DNA of 56,081 bases from a virus: positions 1-56,081 of the IMG/VR virus record IMGVR_UViG_3300007760_000615; one strand, given 5' to 3'. Positions within the stretch are counted from its first letter, which is position 1. Every line of letters starts with the position of its first letter. Shown piece by piece: positions 31,425-38,913 of the stretch. The position numbers were made by a program, and so were the translations under genes. A model generated the notes under the pieces. That model saw only the letters and a list, made by a program, of their open reading frames with translations. It ran no database searches and had not been told where the DNA came from.

Positions 31425-32306
31425 ATGAAGATAATTCATGTAGAAGCCAGCACATTTTGTAATGCTCGTTGCCCATTATGTCCTAGAAGTTTGTATGGAT
31501 ATAAGGTAGAGGGAGTATATCCAGAAGTACATTTACAAGTAGACAAGTTCAAAGAGGCTCTTAAAAAAATACCAGGTTATGAGTTTGTATATTTTAATGG
31601 TCACCTAGGTGATCCTATGATGAATCCAAATATTTTAGAACTTGCATTGATGACCAAATGTCAAACATCTATTACTACTAACGGTAGTATAGGATCTAAA
31701 AATACGTGGCAACAGTTAGCTAAAAATAATATAAAGTTTATCTTTAGTATTGATGGGCTAGAAGATACTAATCATCTGTACAGACAAGATGTTGAATGGA
31801 ATAAAATTATGGATAGAGTTAAATGGTTTATTGATGCTGGTGGTTATGCTACATGGAAATTTATATTATTTCGTCATAATATGCATCAAGTTGAACAAGT
31901 AAAAGAATTGTCTAAAGAATTAGGGTTTAAAGATATTTGGATAGAAGATGATGGACGAAGCTATGGTCCTGCATTAGATAAAAATGCAAATATCACTCAC
32001 TGGATCTTACCACACAATAAACCTTTAGAACCGCACCCTTATTATGTTAAAGAAGGAATTGAAAGATATAAAGAGACACACCAAAACTTTCAAGTAGAGC
32101 CTAAGCTGTATAATATCCAATGTGAATACTTAAAGAATGATGATACCTACATTAATGCTAAAGGTGAGGTAGGACCTTGTTGTTATCACGGATATGATAT
32201 GCCGGGTAGACCGTTTGTAAAATTAGAAGATCACTATAAATTAAGAGCGACTTGGACTACAAAGAAATGTAATCCTGTATGTGCAATGAGTTGTGGAAAT
32301 AATTAG
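31425..32306 (+). CDS. Radical SAM/SPASM protein (rSAM-4)
   Basis: A 293-aa radical SAM enzyme with cluster motif CNARCPLC (residues 12-19), TTNGSIGS, and FSIDGLEDTNHLYRQ. It ends with a Cys-rich SPASM-like part (NIQCEYLKN, GPCCYHGYD, CNPVCAMSCG). It is a paralogue of rSAM-2. Unlike rSAM-1 to 3 it lies in an early transcript. Its 3-prime end overlaps the convergent gene by 4 bp. Substrate unknown; a peptide or protein target is the usual SPASM case. Confidence 0.87.
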   Translation: MKIIHVEASTFCNARCPLCPRSLYGYKVEGVYPEVHLQVDKFKEALKKIPGYEFVYFNGHLGDPMMNPNILELALMTKCQTSITTNGSIGSKNTWQQLAKNNIKFIFSIDGLEDTNHLYRQDVEWNKIMDRVKWFIDAGGYATWKFILFRHNMHQVEQVKELSKELGFKDIWIEDDGRSYGPALDKNANITHWILPHNKPLEPHPYYVKEGIERYKETHQNFQVEPKLYNIQCEYLKNDDTYINAKGEVGPCCYHGYDMPGRPFVKLEDHYKLRATWTTKKCNPVCAMSCGNN

Positions 32307-32728
32307 ATAACGTTCCAAGAACTGCCGTCGAATTCTTTTCCTCTTCCGTCACCTGTAGTGTAAGGAACACTCATTATATTAGCTCTAGCAAAAAATCTGC
32401 CAGCATTAATTAATGTAGTTTTATCTGCACTAAAGTGATCTGCCCAGTCATCTCCTGCCGCTGTGCCTGGACCTTTTGTTCCAAAACCACGTGCCATTAT
32501 TAATGAACCGTTTACACCAGCGTCGACACCATCTTGTGGAAGTCTCCAACCTAACCATGTGCAATTTTTTTCGAACATAGCCAATGCGTCTGCATGAAAG
32601 AAGTATGCTTTTGCTTCTTCAACATTTGCAAATCTGTTTGTTTTTATTACGTCGCTGGCACCATCATGTTCCATATACAAGTGGTATGCAACGTTATGTA
32701 CTCCATATGCTGTATCACTATTTGTCAT
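32303..32728 (-). CDS. Unknown 141-aa protein with a leadered late promoter
   Basis: A soluble protein starting MTNSDTAYGVHNVAYHLYME, rich in Gly, Ala, Asp and aromatic residues (WLGWRLPQDGVDAG). A Shine-Dalgarno AGGAG precedes the ATG, and the late element GGTAAATA lies 26 nt upstream. This leadered layout, shared with the ferritin-like and 114-aa genes, suggests high late expression and perhaps a virion protein. No family is recognised. Confidence 0.68.
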   Translation of the reverse strand: MTNSDTAYGVHNVAYHLYMEHDGASDVIKTNRFANVEEAKAYFFHADALAMFEKNCTWLGWRLPQDGVDAGVNGSLIMARGFGTKGPGTAAGDDWADHFSADKTTLINAGRFFARANIMSVPYTTGDGRGKEFDGSSWNVI

Positions 32729-32753
32729 GTTTTAAATTCTCCTATAACTGTAC

Positions 32754-33905
32754 TTATTTACCATAGTAAACAACATTATCAGCTTTAGGATATGTTCTCC
32801 ATGGATCAAATATGATAGTATTATGATCAGCTTCTACGATATCTGTTTCATGCACTCGTACGATAACATCAATGTTTTCGTTATATCTATTAATTGCTAT
32901 ACTATCTATAATAGATCCACCGTGCCATACGATCCAATGTTGTACAAGCAACGAATAAGAGCCATCAATTAATGTTGTATTAGGCTTGTAAGTATCTGAT
33001 GTAAAGTGTATGTTTTTACCGTGCTTTAGTATTGCAAGTGCCATGTTTTCTGCTTGTCGTTCTCTTGTAGTCATTATAGATGCAAATGGATCGTAGCCTA
33101 ATTTAAGTTCTTTAGCCAACCAACGTAAAGCAATATTATCTCGTGGATGACAAGCACCACCATCTCCCATACCTGCTTTCATATATGCTGAGCTATTAAT
33201 TCTTTGTGTACTTTTTGCTAATGCTTTGGTAACAACATCAACATTCATATTGCCTAGTTGTCCAGCAACATCTTGTATCATATTAACAAATGCAATTTTG
33301 CTACTGATAAAAGTATTGTAAAATATTTTAATTGCTTCTGCTTCTTCCCATGTACCAAATTCAACACGTGGATTGTTATTACAAACCATTGTATAAAAGT
33401 TTAATAAATTTTGTGCTCTAGTGGCAGTAGCTTTAACGCCTTTCATTGTTCCAACAATAATCATTTCAGGATTCATCATATCCCAACCTACAGATCCCAT
33501 AGCTATTAGATAGGGATTATAAATTAGTTTTGTATTAGTAACTAGTGGAGCAAGTTCTCTTCTAATAGTTCCTGGTAATACTGTTGATATCAATGCAAGA
33601 GTTTGTTTTTGTCTAACATATTTGTTGCACTCTGTTAAAACTTCTTTTACTGAATCGTAGTTAAAATCTTTAGGAGGAAGATGGCTTGTAGGTGTTCGTC
33701 CATCATATCCTTCTTCGTGTGGAGTAGGTGTTGCAACAAATATAATATCTGATTGTTCAACTACTTCCTGTATTGAATCTTTTATATCTACCTTTGTACT
33801 TTGTTTAGGCAGTATATCATATCCATTTACATGATAGCCTTTGTCAACAGTTGCTTCTGCACAAGGCATACCTAGTTTACCTAATCCTATAAATCCTATT
33901 AACAT
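32754..33905 (-). CDS. UDP-glucose/GDP-mannose dehydrogenase family protein
   Basis: These NAD-dependent enzymes oxidise a nucleotide-sugar twice to a uronic acid. The 383-aa protein has the Rossmann motif GFIGLGKLGMPCAEA, VATPTPHEE, STVLPGT, the catalytic-loop KIFYNTFISSKIAF and the nucleophile Cys in GGACHPRDN. A C-terminal nucleotide-sugar binding domain follows. It overlaps the glycosyltransferase-like gene by 7 nt, last in an operon with a DegT-type aminotransferase. This set fits amino-uronic sugar synthesis for a surface or virion glycan, which is inference. Confidence 0.9.
   Translation of the reverse strand: MLIGFIGLGKLGMPCAEATVDKGYHVNGYDILPKQSTKVDIKDSIQEVVEQSDIIFVATPTPHEEGYDGRTPTSHLPPKDFNYDSVKEVLTECNKYVRQKQTLALISTVLPGTIRRELAPLVTNTKLIYNPYLIAMGSVGWDMMNPEMIIVGTMKGVKATATRAQNLLNFYTMVCNNNPRVEFGTWEEAEAIKIFYNTFISSKIAFVNMIQDVAGQLGNMNVDVVTKALAKSTQRINSSAYMKAGMGDGGACHPRDNIALRWLAKELKLGYDPFASIMTTRERQAENMALAILKHGKNIHFTSDTYKPNTTLIDGSYSLLVQHWIVWHGGSIIDSIAINRYNENIDVIVRVHETDIVEADHNTIIFDPWRTYPKADNVVYYGK
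32755..32762 (-). promoter_or_regulatory. T4-type late promoter (GGTAAATA), leadered
   Basis: The minus-strand element overlaps the stop of the dehydrogenase gene. It would give a ~21-nt leader with AGGAG. Confidence 0.58.
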
Positions 33906-34858
33906 TTAAAAGTTTCCTTATATAATTTTGTAACAGGAGTGTTAATTCCTTGGTTTAATTTATATTGAAGAGAAGGATGATATTTAGTTATTGTATAATT
34001 TTGATGTTTTACTTGTCCAGTTTTAACGTTAAAATACCAATTCTCTACCTTGAACCAGTTTTCGGTATTAATTCTTATATGTTCTGTACCCTTTGGCCAA
34101 TCTTCAATGTTGCTTTTTTCTTTAAGCATTAAACTATCTATTATTTTAATTGTATCAAAATCTTGAAAATGATTATGTAAATCTCTTAGATGCAACATAT
34201 TATCATTCCTTTTCTCAGTGTTTGCTGGTAGTATCGAATTATCTAATACTGCTTGAATAGATGGGTGTTGAACAACTGTGTCATTAGTTTTCCATAACCC
34301 TTTTACAATTATGTGTGGACCTTTGTATTCTCTATTGTAAGTTATTATGCCGTGTTTAAATTTAATGTTATTAAAAGTTAGTGCAAGTTCAAGGAACAAT
34401 TCATTTGGTACATAAACTTTATCTTTAATATTACTAACGTCAGTTGAAACTTTTAGCCACCATTGCATCCATTCTAGATCCTCTTTGCCACAAAAAAAAG
34501 GTTGCATCAATATTCTATTAGGTAAAGTATATCCATATTCATAATTTAAAACTTCTTGATCACCGTGTTGTATTTTATATGCACACCATGGTACTCCGGG
34601 TTCAGTCCATTCTTTAGGAAATCTTTTTAAAATTCTACATTCAGGATCCATAAAGCAAATTCTTTTTGCTTCTGTTTTGCTAACATAATCAATCATTTGA
34701 GATTGTATGTAAAAGTTTATTTCGCTAATTGATTTAAAATCTGGAATAGTAATTATATCGTATTCATAATTAAATTTTTTACAGTCGTCTTTGAGTCCTT
34801 GTGAATATGTTTCTACAAAGTTTTTTGTGCCATAAGCAACGATTTTAAGATTCGTCAT
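33899..34858 (-). CDS. Glycosyltransferase-like protein
   Basis: A 319-aa protein from ATG 34858 (MTNLKIVAYGTKNFVETYSQ), overlapping the aminotransferase gene by 14 nt; an in-frame ATG lies at 34879. It has a GT-A-like start and the segment AKRICFMDPECRILKRFP, where an acidic pair after a hydrophobic strand resembles a DxD-type metal site. It sits between a sugar aminotransferase and a nucleotide-sugar dehydrogenase. The context supports transfer of a sugar, but the assignment is tentative. Confidence 0.55.
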   Translation of the reverse strand: MTNLKIVAYGTKNFVETYSQGLKDDCKKFNYEYDIITIPDFKSISEINFYIQSQMIDYVSKTEAKRICFMDPECRILKRFPKEWTEPGVPWCAYKIQHGDQEVLNYEYGYTLPNRILMQPFFCGKEDLEWMQWWLKVSTDVSNIKDKVYVPNELFLELALTFNNIKFKHGIITYNREYKGPHIIVKGLWKTNDTVVQHPSIQAVLDNSILPANTEKRNDNMLHLRDLHNHFQDFDTIKIIDSLMLKEKSNIEDWPKGTEHIRINTENWFKVENWYFNVKTGQVKHQNYTITKYHPSLQYKLNQGINTPVTKLYKETFKC

Positions 34859-36008
34859 AAAATTTTTTAATATGTTCAATTATATAATCTTGTTCGTCTT
34901 CTCGCAAGAAAGGATGACATGGCAATGAAAGTATTTGTTCTGATATCTGTTTTGCAATATATGGATACTCAGACTTACTATCAATTTGAGTTAAAAACGG
35001 ATATTCATTTATTGGTATTTTCCAATGGATTAAACTTTCGATATTAACATCATTAAGGTATTCACGTAACTCTTCTCGTCTACTAGATAGTATAGAATAT
35101 AAATGATATACATGATGTCTGTCTGTTAGTTCTTCTGGAATATGTTCTACTACATCTTTTAAATGTTTGTTATATTTAAATGCGTGTTTTCTTTTCATTT
35201 CGTTAAGTTCATTTAAGTAAGGTAGTTTAGCAGATAAGAATCCTGCTTGTAATGAGTGTATGTTTCTATTCCATCCTATGTGTTCTCCTATTGAATCTCT
35301 TTGAGTTCTAGGTATTTTGGATAAGTCTGCACAGTAAGATCCATCAACTATTCCAACACTTCGTCCATGGTTACGTATTTCTCTAGCTCTTCTACATACT
35401 TCTTGTGATCCAGTAATTGCACCTGCACCTCCTATTGCTCCTAAAGGTTTAACAGGGCCAAAACTAAAACAAGTAATATCTGCATTGGTTCCAGTCATTC
35501 TTTTTTTATAAGTTGCACCATGAGCCATTGCGGCATCATCAATTGTAGTAATGTTATGTTTCTTTGCTACTGCTACAATCTTATCTACGTCAGGTGTTTG
35601 TCCATTTATATCTGTCCAAACTATTGCTTTTGTTTTGTTAGTAATTTGTTCTTCAATCTTGTCTTCATTAATGCCATAGTCAGATACTTTAACATCAACA
35701 TACTTTAGTGTTGCTCCTAGATTCATAAATGCTTCAGCGGTTGATATAAATGTATGAGCAGGAATAATAACTTCGTCACCTGGCTTTATGTTTGCAATCA
35801 TACCTGCAGTATGTAATGCATCAGTTCCACTTGTTAATGTGGCACATTCTTCTGTTCCAGTAAACTTTATCCACTCCTCTTCAAACTTTCTAACTTGTGG
35901 ACCACGAAGATATTTTGCTTCGTTCATACAATCCATGTATGCGTTGTTTAAATCTTCTTGTATGTAATCAGACACACGTTTAAGATCATGTAATTTAATT
36001 TTATCCAT
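34845..36008 (-). CDS. DegT/DnrJ/EryC1/StrS-family sugar aminotransferase
   Basis: PLP-dependent enzymes of this family put an amino group on keto-sugar nucleotides. The 387-aa protein is of full length: TSGTDALHTAG, GDEVIIPAHTFISTAEA, an Asp in TIDDAAMAHG, and the PLP lysine in FSFGPVKPLGAIGGAG, followed by the NHGR region. All catalytic positions look intact. It heads the three-gene operon with the glycosyltransferase-like protein and the dehydrogenase. No late element was found right upstream. Confidence 0.93.
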   Translation of the reverse strand: MDKIKLHDLKRVSDYIQEDLNNAYMDCMNEAKYLRGPQVRKFEEEWIKFTGTEECATLTSGTDALHTAGMIANIKPGDEVIIPAHTFISTAEAFMNLGATLKYVDVKVSDYGINEDKIEEQITNKTKAIVWTDINGQTPDVDKIVAVAKKHNITTIDDAAMAHGATYKKRMTGTNADITCFSFGPVKPLGAIGGAGAITGSQEVCRRAREIRNHGRSVGIVDGSYCADLSKIPRTQRDSIGEHIGWNRNIHSLQAGFLSAKLPYLNELNEMKRKHAFKYNKHLKDVVEHIPEELTDRHHVYHLYSILSSRREELREYLNDVNIESLIHWKIPINEYPFLTQIDSKSEYPYIAKQISEQILSLPCHPFLREDEQDYIIEHIKKFYDES

Positions 36009-36037
36009 TGTTGCTTATAGATATAGTTATATACAGA

Positions 36038-36073
36038 AATGGCTCGCTATTAGCCATAATGGCTCGCTATTAG
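36038..36073. repeat. Tandem direct repeat with embedded hairpin
   Basis: AATGGCTCGCTATTAG occurs at 36038-36053 and 36058-36073. ATGGCT (36039-36044) pairs with AGCCAT (36052-36057) around a 7-nt loop. It lies between two minus-strand genes and may be a weak terminator or mRNA-processing site. Confidence 0.65.
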
Positions 36074-36090
36074 GTTTGTGGTTTATTTGG

Positions 36091-36327
36091 TTATGCTGAA
36101 TAATCTGGTAAAGGTCCGCCGTATTTCTTGCCTTTAATTTTTTTACCAGCTACTTTTTTGGTCTTACCACCGAGCTTGGCTACACGATTTCCGGTACGTT
36201 TTCGTCTACCTTGTGACTTGCATGAAGCTACCCAAGATGAAGGTAAGTCTTTAGTAGGTCTACTGCATACACCTTTTGGTGCTGGACCTATGTTCTCATC
36301 TGTGCCTATTACTTCAAATATTCTCAT
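36091..36327 (-). CDS. Small basic Gly/Lys-rich protein
   Basis: A 78-aa protein starting MRIFEVIGTDENIGPAPKGV. It then has two Cys (GVCSRPTKD, VASCKSQGRRKR) and a very basic tail (GGKTKKVAGKKIKGKKYGG). It resembles the basic 167-aa protein on the other side of the intergenic repeats in composition and in the ...GP.KG...RP pattern. It may be an internal head or DNA-binding protein. Its late element AGTAAATA is 8 nt upstream. Confidence 0.62.
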   Translation of the reverse strand: MRIFEVIGTDENIGPAPKGVCSRPTKDLPSSWVASCKSQGRRKRTGNRVAKLGGKTKKVAGKKIKGKKYGGPLPDYSA

Positions 36328-36335
36328 TGTGCTTG

Positions 36336-36343
36336 TATTTACT
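36336..36343 (-). promoter_or_regulatory. T4-type late promoter (AGTAAATA)
   Basis: The minus-strand element ends 8 nt before ATG 36327. The predicted leader is about 3 nt. Confidence 0.58.
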
Positions 36344-36413
36344 CAATTTACAGTACGAAGTAGATCTTGTTAAAATGTAGCACCCTGTAATATATTGTTA
36401 TTAAGTAATTGTT

Positions 36414-36479
36414 TCAGCTATAAAATGCCATCAGCTCTAATACATCAGCTCAAAAACCGTCAGCTCTGACCTGTCAGTT
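36414..36479. repeat. Iteron-like TCAGCT repeats
   Basis: TCAGCT occurs at 36414, 36431, 36445 and 36460, and the variant TCAGTT at 36474. Steps are 17, 14, 15 and 14 nt. They fill the gap between two divergent late genes. They could be protein-binding iterons or remnants of slippage. Confidence 0.65.
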
Positions 36480-36493
36480 CTGTAAACACGAAC

Positions 36494-36501
36494 AATAAAT
36501 A
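36494..36501 (+). promoter_or_regulatory. T4-type late promoter (AATAAATA), plus strand, predicted leaderless
   Basis: The element ends exactly 5 nt before ATG 36507. Confidence 0.65.
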
Positions 36502-36506
36502 CTGAT

Positions 36507-37010
36507 ATGAAGATCAAAGAAATCGCCATTGTGGGTTCAAAAATTTCAGATACTACATCTAGTGGCACTACATCTAGTGGTCAACCGGTGGGGTCACCAC
36601 AAGATATAGTACCTGATATGGTTGACAATAAGGTTTTATGTCAACCAGACCATTCAGCGATAGCGGAAGGCGTGAGCCAAATTTTTAGAAGAAAGAAAGG
36701 TGGAATGCCTACGAAAGGTTTTAGATGCACGACAGGTCCAAGAAAAGGTCGTATCGTTGCCAAGCCATCAACCTGTTTTCAAAAAACAGATCCGCAACGG
36801 TCAGCAAAGATAAGAAAGGTAAGACAACGAAAGGCCAGAATCGCAGGTAAGAAACTAGGCATCACAAAAAGATCTGGAGCAGGTTCAAGAAGATTACAAG
36901 GAATTCAAATAGGTGGGAAGAAACAAGGCAAAGGTGGTAAGTCAACGGCACCAAGAATGAAATCCACGGCACCAAGAAAATCAAAAACAATCAAGCCAAG
37001 AAAATCATAG
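36507..37010 (+). CDS. Basic 167-aa late protein with TTSSG repeats
   Basis: The N-terminus (MKIKEIAIVGSKISD) is followed by TTSSGTTSSG, encoded by two copies of a DNA repeat found elsewhere in the window. Then come a conserved-looking core (MPTKGFRCTTGPRKGRIVAK) and a long Lys/Arg/Gly tail with an APRMKSTAPRKSK repeat. Such basic proteins suggest DNA or head association. It has a leaderless late promoter, an exception among plus-strand genes, which are mostly early. The repeat-coded insert is missing from no obvious domain and may be tolerated filler. Confidence 0.68.
   Translation: MKIKEIAIVGSKISDTTSSGTTSSGQPVGSPQDIVPDMVDNKVLCQPDHSAIAEGVSQIFRRKKGGMPTKGFRCTTGPRKGRIVAKPSTCFQKTDPQRSAKIRKVRQRKARIAGKKLGITKRSGAGSRRLQGIQIGGKKQGKGGKSTAPRMKSTAPRKSKTIKPRKS
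36552..36582 (+). repeat. Dispersed hairpin repeat ACTACATCTAGTGG, copies 1 and 2
   Basis: ACTACATCTAGTGG (36552-36565) and ACTACATCTAGTGGTC (36567-36582) are in tandem inside a gene. The unit folds as ACTA-CATC-TAGT. Further copies are at 37296, 37328 and 43662. Confidence 0.75.
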
Positions 37011-37018
37011 AAGAAATT

Positions 37019-37026
37019 TTTAAATA
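37019..37026 (+). promoter_or_regulatory. T4-type late promoter (TTTAAATA), plus strand
   Basis: The element lies 8 nt before an ATG at 37035 (45-codon frame) and 37 nt before ATG 37064 (67-codon frame with A/G-rich Shine-Dalgarno). Either could be the served gene. Confidence 0.45.
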
Positions 37027-37063
37027 ATGTTAATATGAAGAATGAAAAAGGAAAAAGAAAAGA

Positions 37064-37267
37064 ATGTTTCAACGAAACAAAAAGAAATCATGGTCAAAAG
37101 AAGAAGGCCAATTTTTTAGAAGAAGAAGACAGACAAAAAACAATTCAACATTTGACCCTAAAATACATAAGATGAGTCCACACGGGCTCGGATATCAAAT
37201 GAAGGATGATGTTAAGCCTAACCCAAAAGAATCAACGGGTGCGGTATTAAAAAATATACTAAAATAA
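37064..37267 (+). CDS. Small basic protein of unknown function
   Basis: A 67-aa protein with a Lys/Arg/Gln-rich first half (MFQRNKKKSWSKEEGQFFRR) and a second half PKIHKMSPHGLGYQMKDD. AAGGA precedes the ATG by 11 nt. A competing 45-codon frame starts at 37035 (MKNEKGKRKECFNETKRN) and fits the late-promoter spacing. I prefer the longer frame, but both have plausible codon use. Confidence 0.5.
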   Translation: MFQRNKKKSWSKEEGQFFRRRRQTKNNSTFDPKIHKMSPHGLGYQMKDDVKPNPKESTGAVLKNILK

Positions 37268-37295
37268 GTTAAAAAAGTTGGTTTTCACCCATGGC

Positions 37296-37338
37296 ACTAC
37301 ATCTAGTGGTCACCAGGTGAAGCCACTACTACATCTAG
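37296..37338 (+). repeat. Dispersed hairpin repeat, copies 3 and 4
   Basis: ACTACATCTAGTGGTC at 37296-37311, flanked by GGC and CACCAGG so that CACTA-CATC-TAGTG can pair, and a partial copy ACTACATCTAG at 37328-37338. They lie in the 193-bp gap before the early region. Confidence 0.7.
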
Positions 37339-37427
37339 TCTTTCACAACCCCGTGTAAGTCATTGAAATCATTAGACATTTTCCTGGACTTTATATATAC
37401 GGATTTTTTCACGGTCATTTTACCAGG

Positions 37428-37455
37428 TTGACGGTATTAAGACCTATGTTATTAT
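37428..37455 (+). promoter_or_regulatory. Early promoter of the GGTTGAC family (P1)
   Basis: TTGACG (37428-37433), a 16-bp spacer and TATTAT (37450-37455), preceded by GG and followed by ATG at 37461. It opens the early region. Confidence 0.75.
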
Positions 37456-37460
37456 AAAGC

Positions 37461-37745
37461 ATGGATTTGAAAGAGAAAATTTTAGAAAAAACATCAGCAG
37501 ACCTAATAGAAGAGCTGTATGAAGATTTCATAGACCAATACCAAAAAGGAAAATTCGTAGAAGGTATTTGTGAATGGAATGGTGACGATGCTTTAATGGG
37601 ACCAGAATCAGTTGCTCATAAATTTAAAAAGAAAGCAATTGAATTAGGATATGGTTCTAATATGAAAGGCATTTTATATTGGGCAGAAGAATTAGAACAA
37701 TGGGTAGATGGCCATTTAGGACATTTAGAAAGTAAATTTAGATAA
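37461..37745 (+). CDS. Unknown 94-aa early protein
   Basis: An acidic helical protein, MDLKEKILEKTSADLIEELY to LGHLESKFR. The ATG is 5 nt after the P1 -10 box, so the mRNA may be leaderless. It ends in TAATG with the next gene. No family is recognised. Confidence 0.62.
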   Translation: MDLKEKILEKTSADLIEELYEDFIDQYQKGKFVEGICEWNGDDALMGPESVAHKFKKKAIELGYGSNMKGILYWAEELEQWVDGHLGHLESKFR

Positions 37746-37936
37746 TGAGTTTAAAAAATAAAAAACAATATTATATCACAGAAGGACATATTGATGAAGA
37801 TGGAAATGAATATGAAAAAGATTATAGTGGACCTTTTACTTTGAACAAGGCAAGAAGACTTATGGAAGGTTATTTTAAAAGTTCTTATCATTTTAGAAAT
37901 CCTTACAATATGAATATCAGAGGACCAGGATTATGA
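37745..37936 (+). CDS. Small early protein, GPF..AR..IRGP family
   Basis: A 63-aa protein containing SGPFTLNKARRLMEG and ending MNIRGPGL. It shares the GPF-x-x-L-x-x-AR and (N/D)IRGP layout with the 99-aa protein at 38614, so the two are probably paralogues. It is coupled to its neighbours by TAATG and ATGA overlaps. Confidence 0.6.
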   Translation: MSLKNKKQYYITEGHIDEDGNEYEKDYSGPFTLNKARRLMEGYFKSSYHFRNPYNMNIRGPGL

Positions 37937-38061
37937 AAAAGAAAAGAAATTATTTAGAAAGAAAATTAGACGAATATAATCATACAATGGAATTGATTAG
38001 AACAATCCTTCCGGTTGCGATTATAGTTCTACAAATTATTATATTGGTGAAAATTATATGA
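37933..38061 (+). CDS. 42-aa membrane microprotein
   Basis: A basic start (MKKKRNYLERKLDEYNHTME) and one membrane helix (TILPVAIIVLQIIILVKII). It overlaps both neighbours as ATGA. Confidence 0.62.
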   Translation: MKKKRNYLERKLDEYNHTMELIRTILPVAIIVLQIIILVKII

Positions 38062-38267
38062 ACATACTAGGAGCAATCACAGGATTTTTTATGTTATTCA
38101 TACCAGTTGAAAGTGAAGTGGCTGTGACAAAGAATATTTATAATGCAACGGTATTGGCAGGCAAGATTATAGAAAAAACAGAACAAGATAATTGGGGAGC
38201 ATCAGCTCACGAAGAAGGGTACCAAATAATAAAAGATACAATTTTAAGAATAGGAGAGTTAAAATAA
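38058..38267 (+). CDS. 69-aa early protein with hydrophobic N-terminus
   Basis: Starts MNILGAITGFFMLFIPVESE, a membrane or signal-like segment, then a soluble polar part (NWGASAHEEGYQIIKDTILR). ATGA overlap at the start and TAATG at the end. Function unknown. Confidence 0.6.
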   Translation: MNILGAITGFFMLFIPVESEVAVTKNIYNATVLAGKIIEKTEQDNWGASAHEEGYQIIKDTILRIGELK

Positions 38268-38518
38268 TGAGTACAGGATACGAAGGACAAGTAGAAACTC
38301 ATATGCACACCTTTCAGGTAGCAGATTTGGGTGACTTTGATTTAGACGAAGATAGAAGTATTACATCATCTATAGAGTTCGCTTTAAAAGGAGCAGGCAT
38401 AGATGCCGTAGTAGATGGTGAAGAACATAATGCTTCGGTCTTTTATGTTCATACCAAAGCAAGTAGACAAGCGATAATAGATGCTTTGGAATTTAATGAT
38501 ATTTGGTTAGAAGACTAA
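38267..38518 (+). CDS. Unknown 83-aa acidic early protein
   Basis: ATG 38267 overlaps the previous stop (TAATG), which decides the start over an upstream in-frame ATG at 38192. It starts MSTGYEGQVETHMHTFQVAD, with GIDAVVDGEEHNASVFYVHT later. It is the last gene of the P1 unit before promoter P2. Confidence 0.6.
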   Translation: MSTGYEGQVETHMHTFQVADLGDFDLDEDRSITSSIEFALKGAGIDAVVDGEEHNASVFYVHTKASRQAIIDALEFNDIWLED

Positions 38519-38561
38519 AAATAAATGAAATTTATGCCAGTTTATGGAAGGTTTTAGTAGG

Positions 38562-38589
38562 TTGACGGTATTACCATCTATGTTATACT
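38562..38589 (+). promoter_or_regulatory. Early promoter of the GGTTGAC family (P2)
   Basis: TTGACG, a 16-bp spacer and TATACT (38584-38589). The spacer holds the short palindrome GGTATTACC and is nearly identical to those of P3 and P5. Confidence 0.82.
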
Positions 38590-38613
38590 GAAAATATAAA
38601 GAAGAAAGTTGAA

Positions 38614-38913
38614 ATGATAAAAACAGAAACAAAAACAGAAAAAAGATATAAAGCAAGTCCAAATCCATATCTTTGTAAGTCAGGTTATTATGTGACTGAA
38701 TTGCATATGGGTGATGTTCCGGGTGATGGATACGAATTAATGTCTACAACGGACCTAGCAGGACCTTTTAAAACTTTAGACAGAGCAAGAAAAGTTTTTA
38801 AAGAAAAAGTTATTAAAGATCCATTTTTAAATGAATGGGACTTTGACATTAGAGGTCCAGCAGATTCAACAGGCAGTATATGGTATGCCGGAAGGGAGAG
38901 ACCAGGTGAATAG
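38614..38913 (+). CDS. Early protein, GPF..AR..IRGP family
   Basis: A 99-aa protein starting MIKTETKTEKRYKASPNPYL, with LAGPFKTLDRARKVFKEK and WDFDIRGPAD. Probable paralogue of the 63-aa protein at 37745. It overlaps the following GTG-started gene by 8 nt. Confidence 0.62.
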   Translation: MIKTETKTEKRYKASPNPYLCKSGYYVTELHMGDVPGDGYELMSTTDLAGPFKTLDRARKVFKEKVIKDPFLNEWDFDIRGPADSTGSIWYAGRERPGE

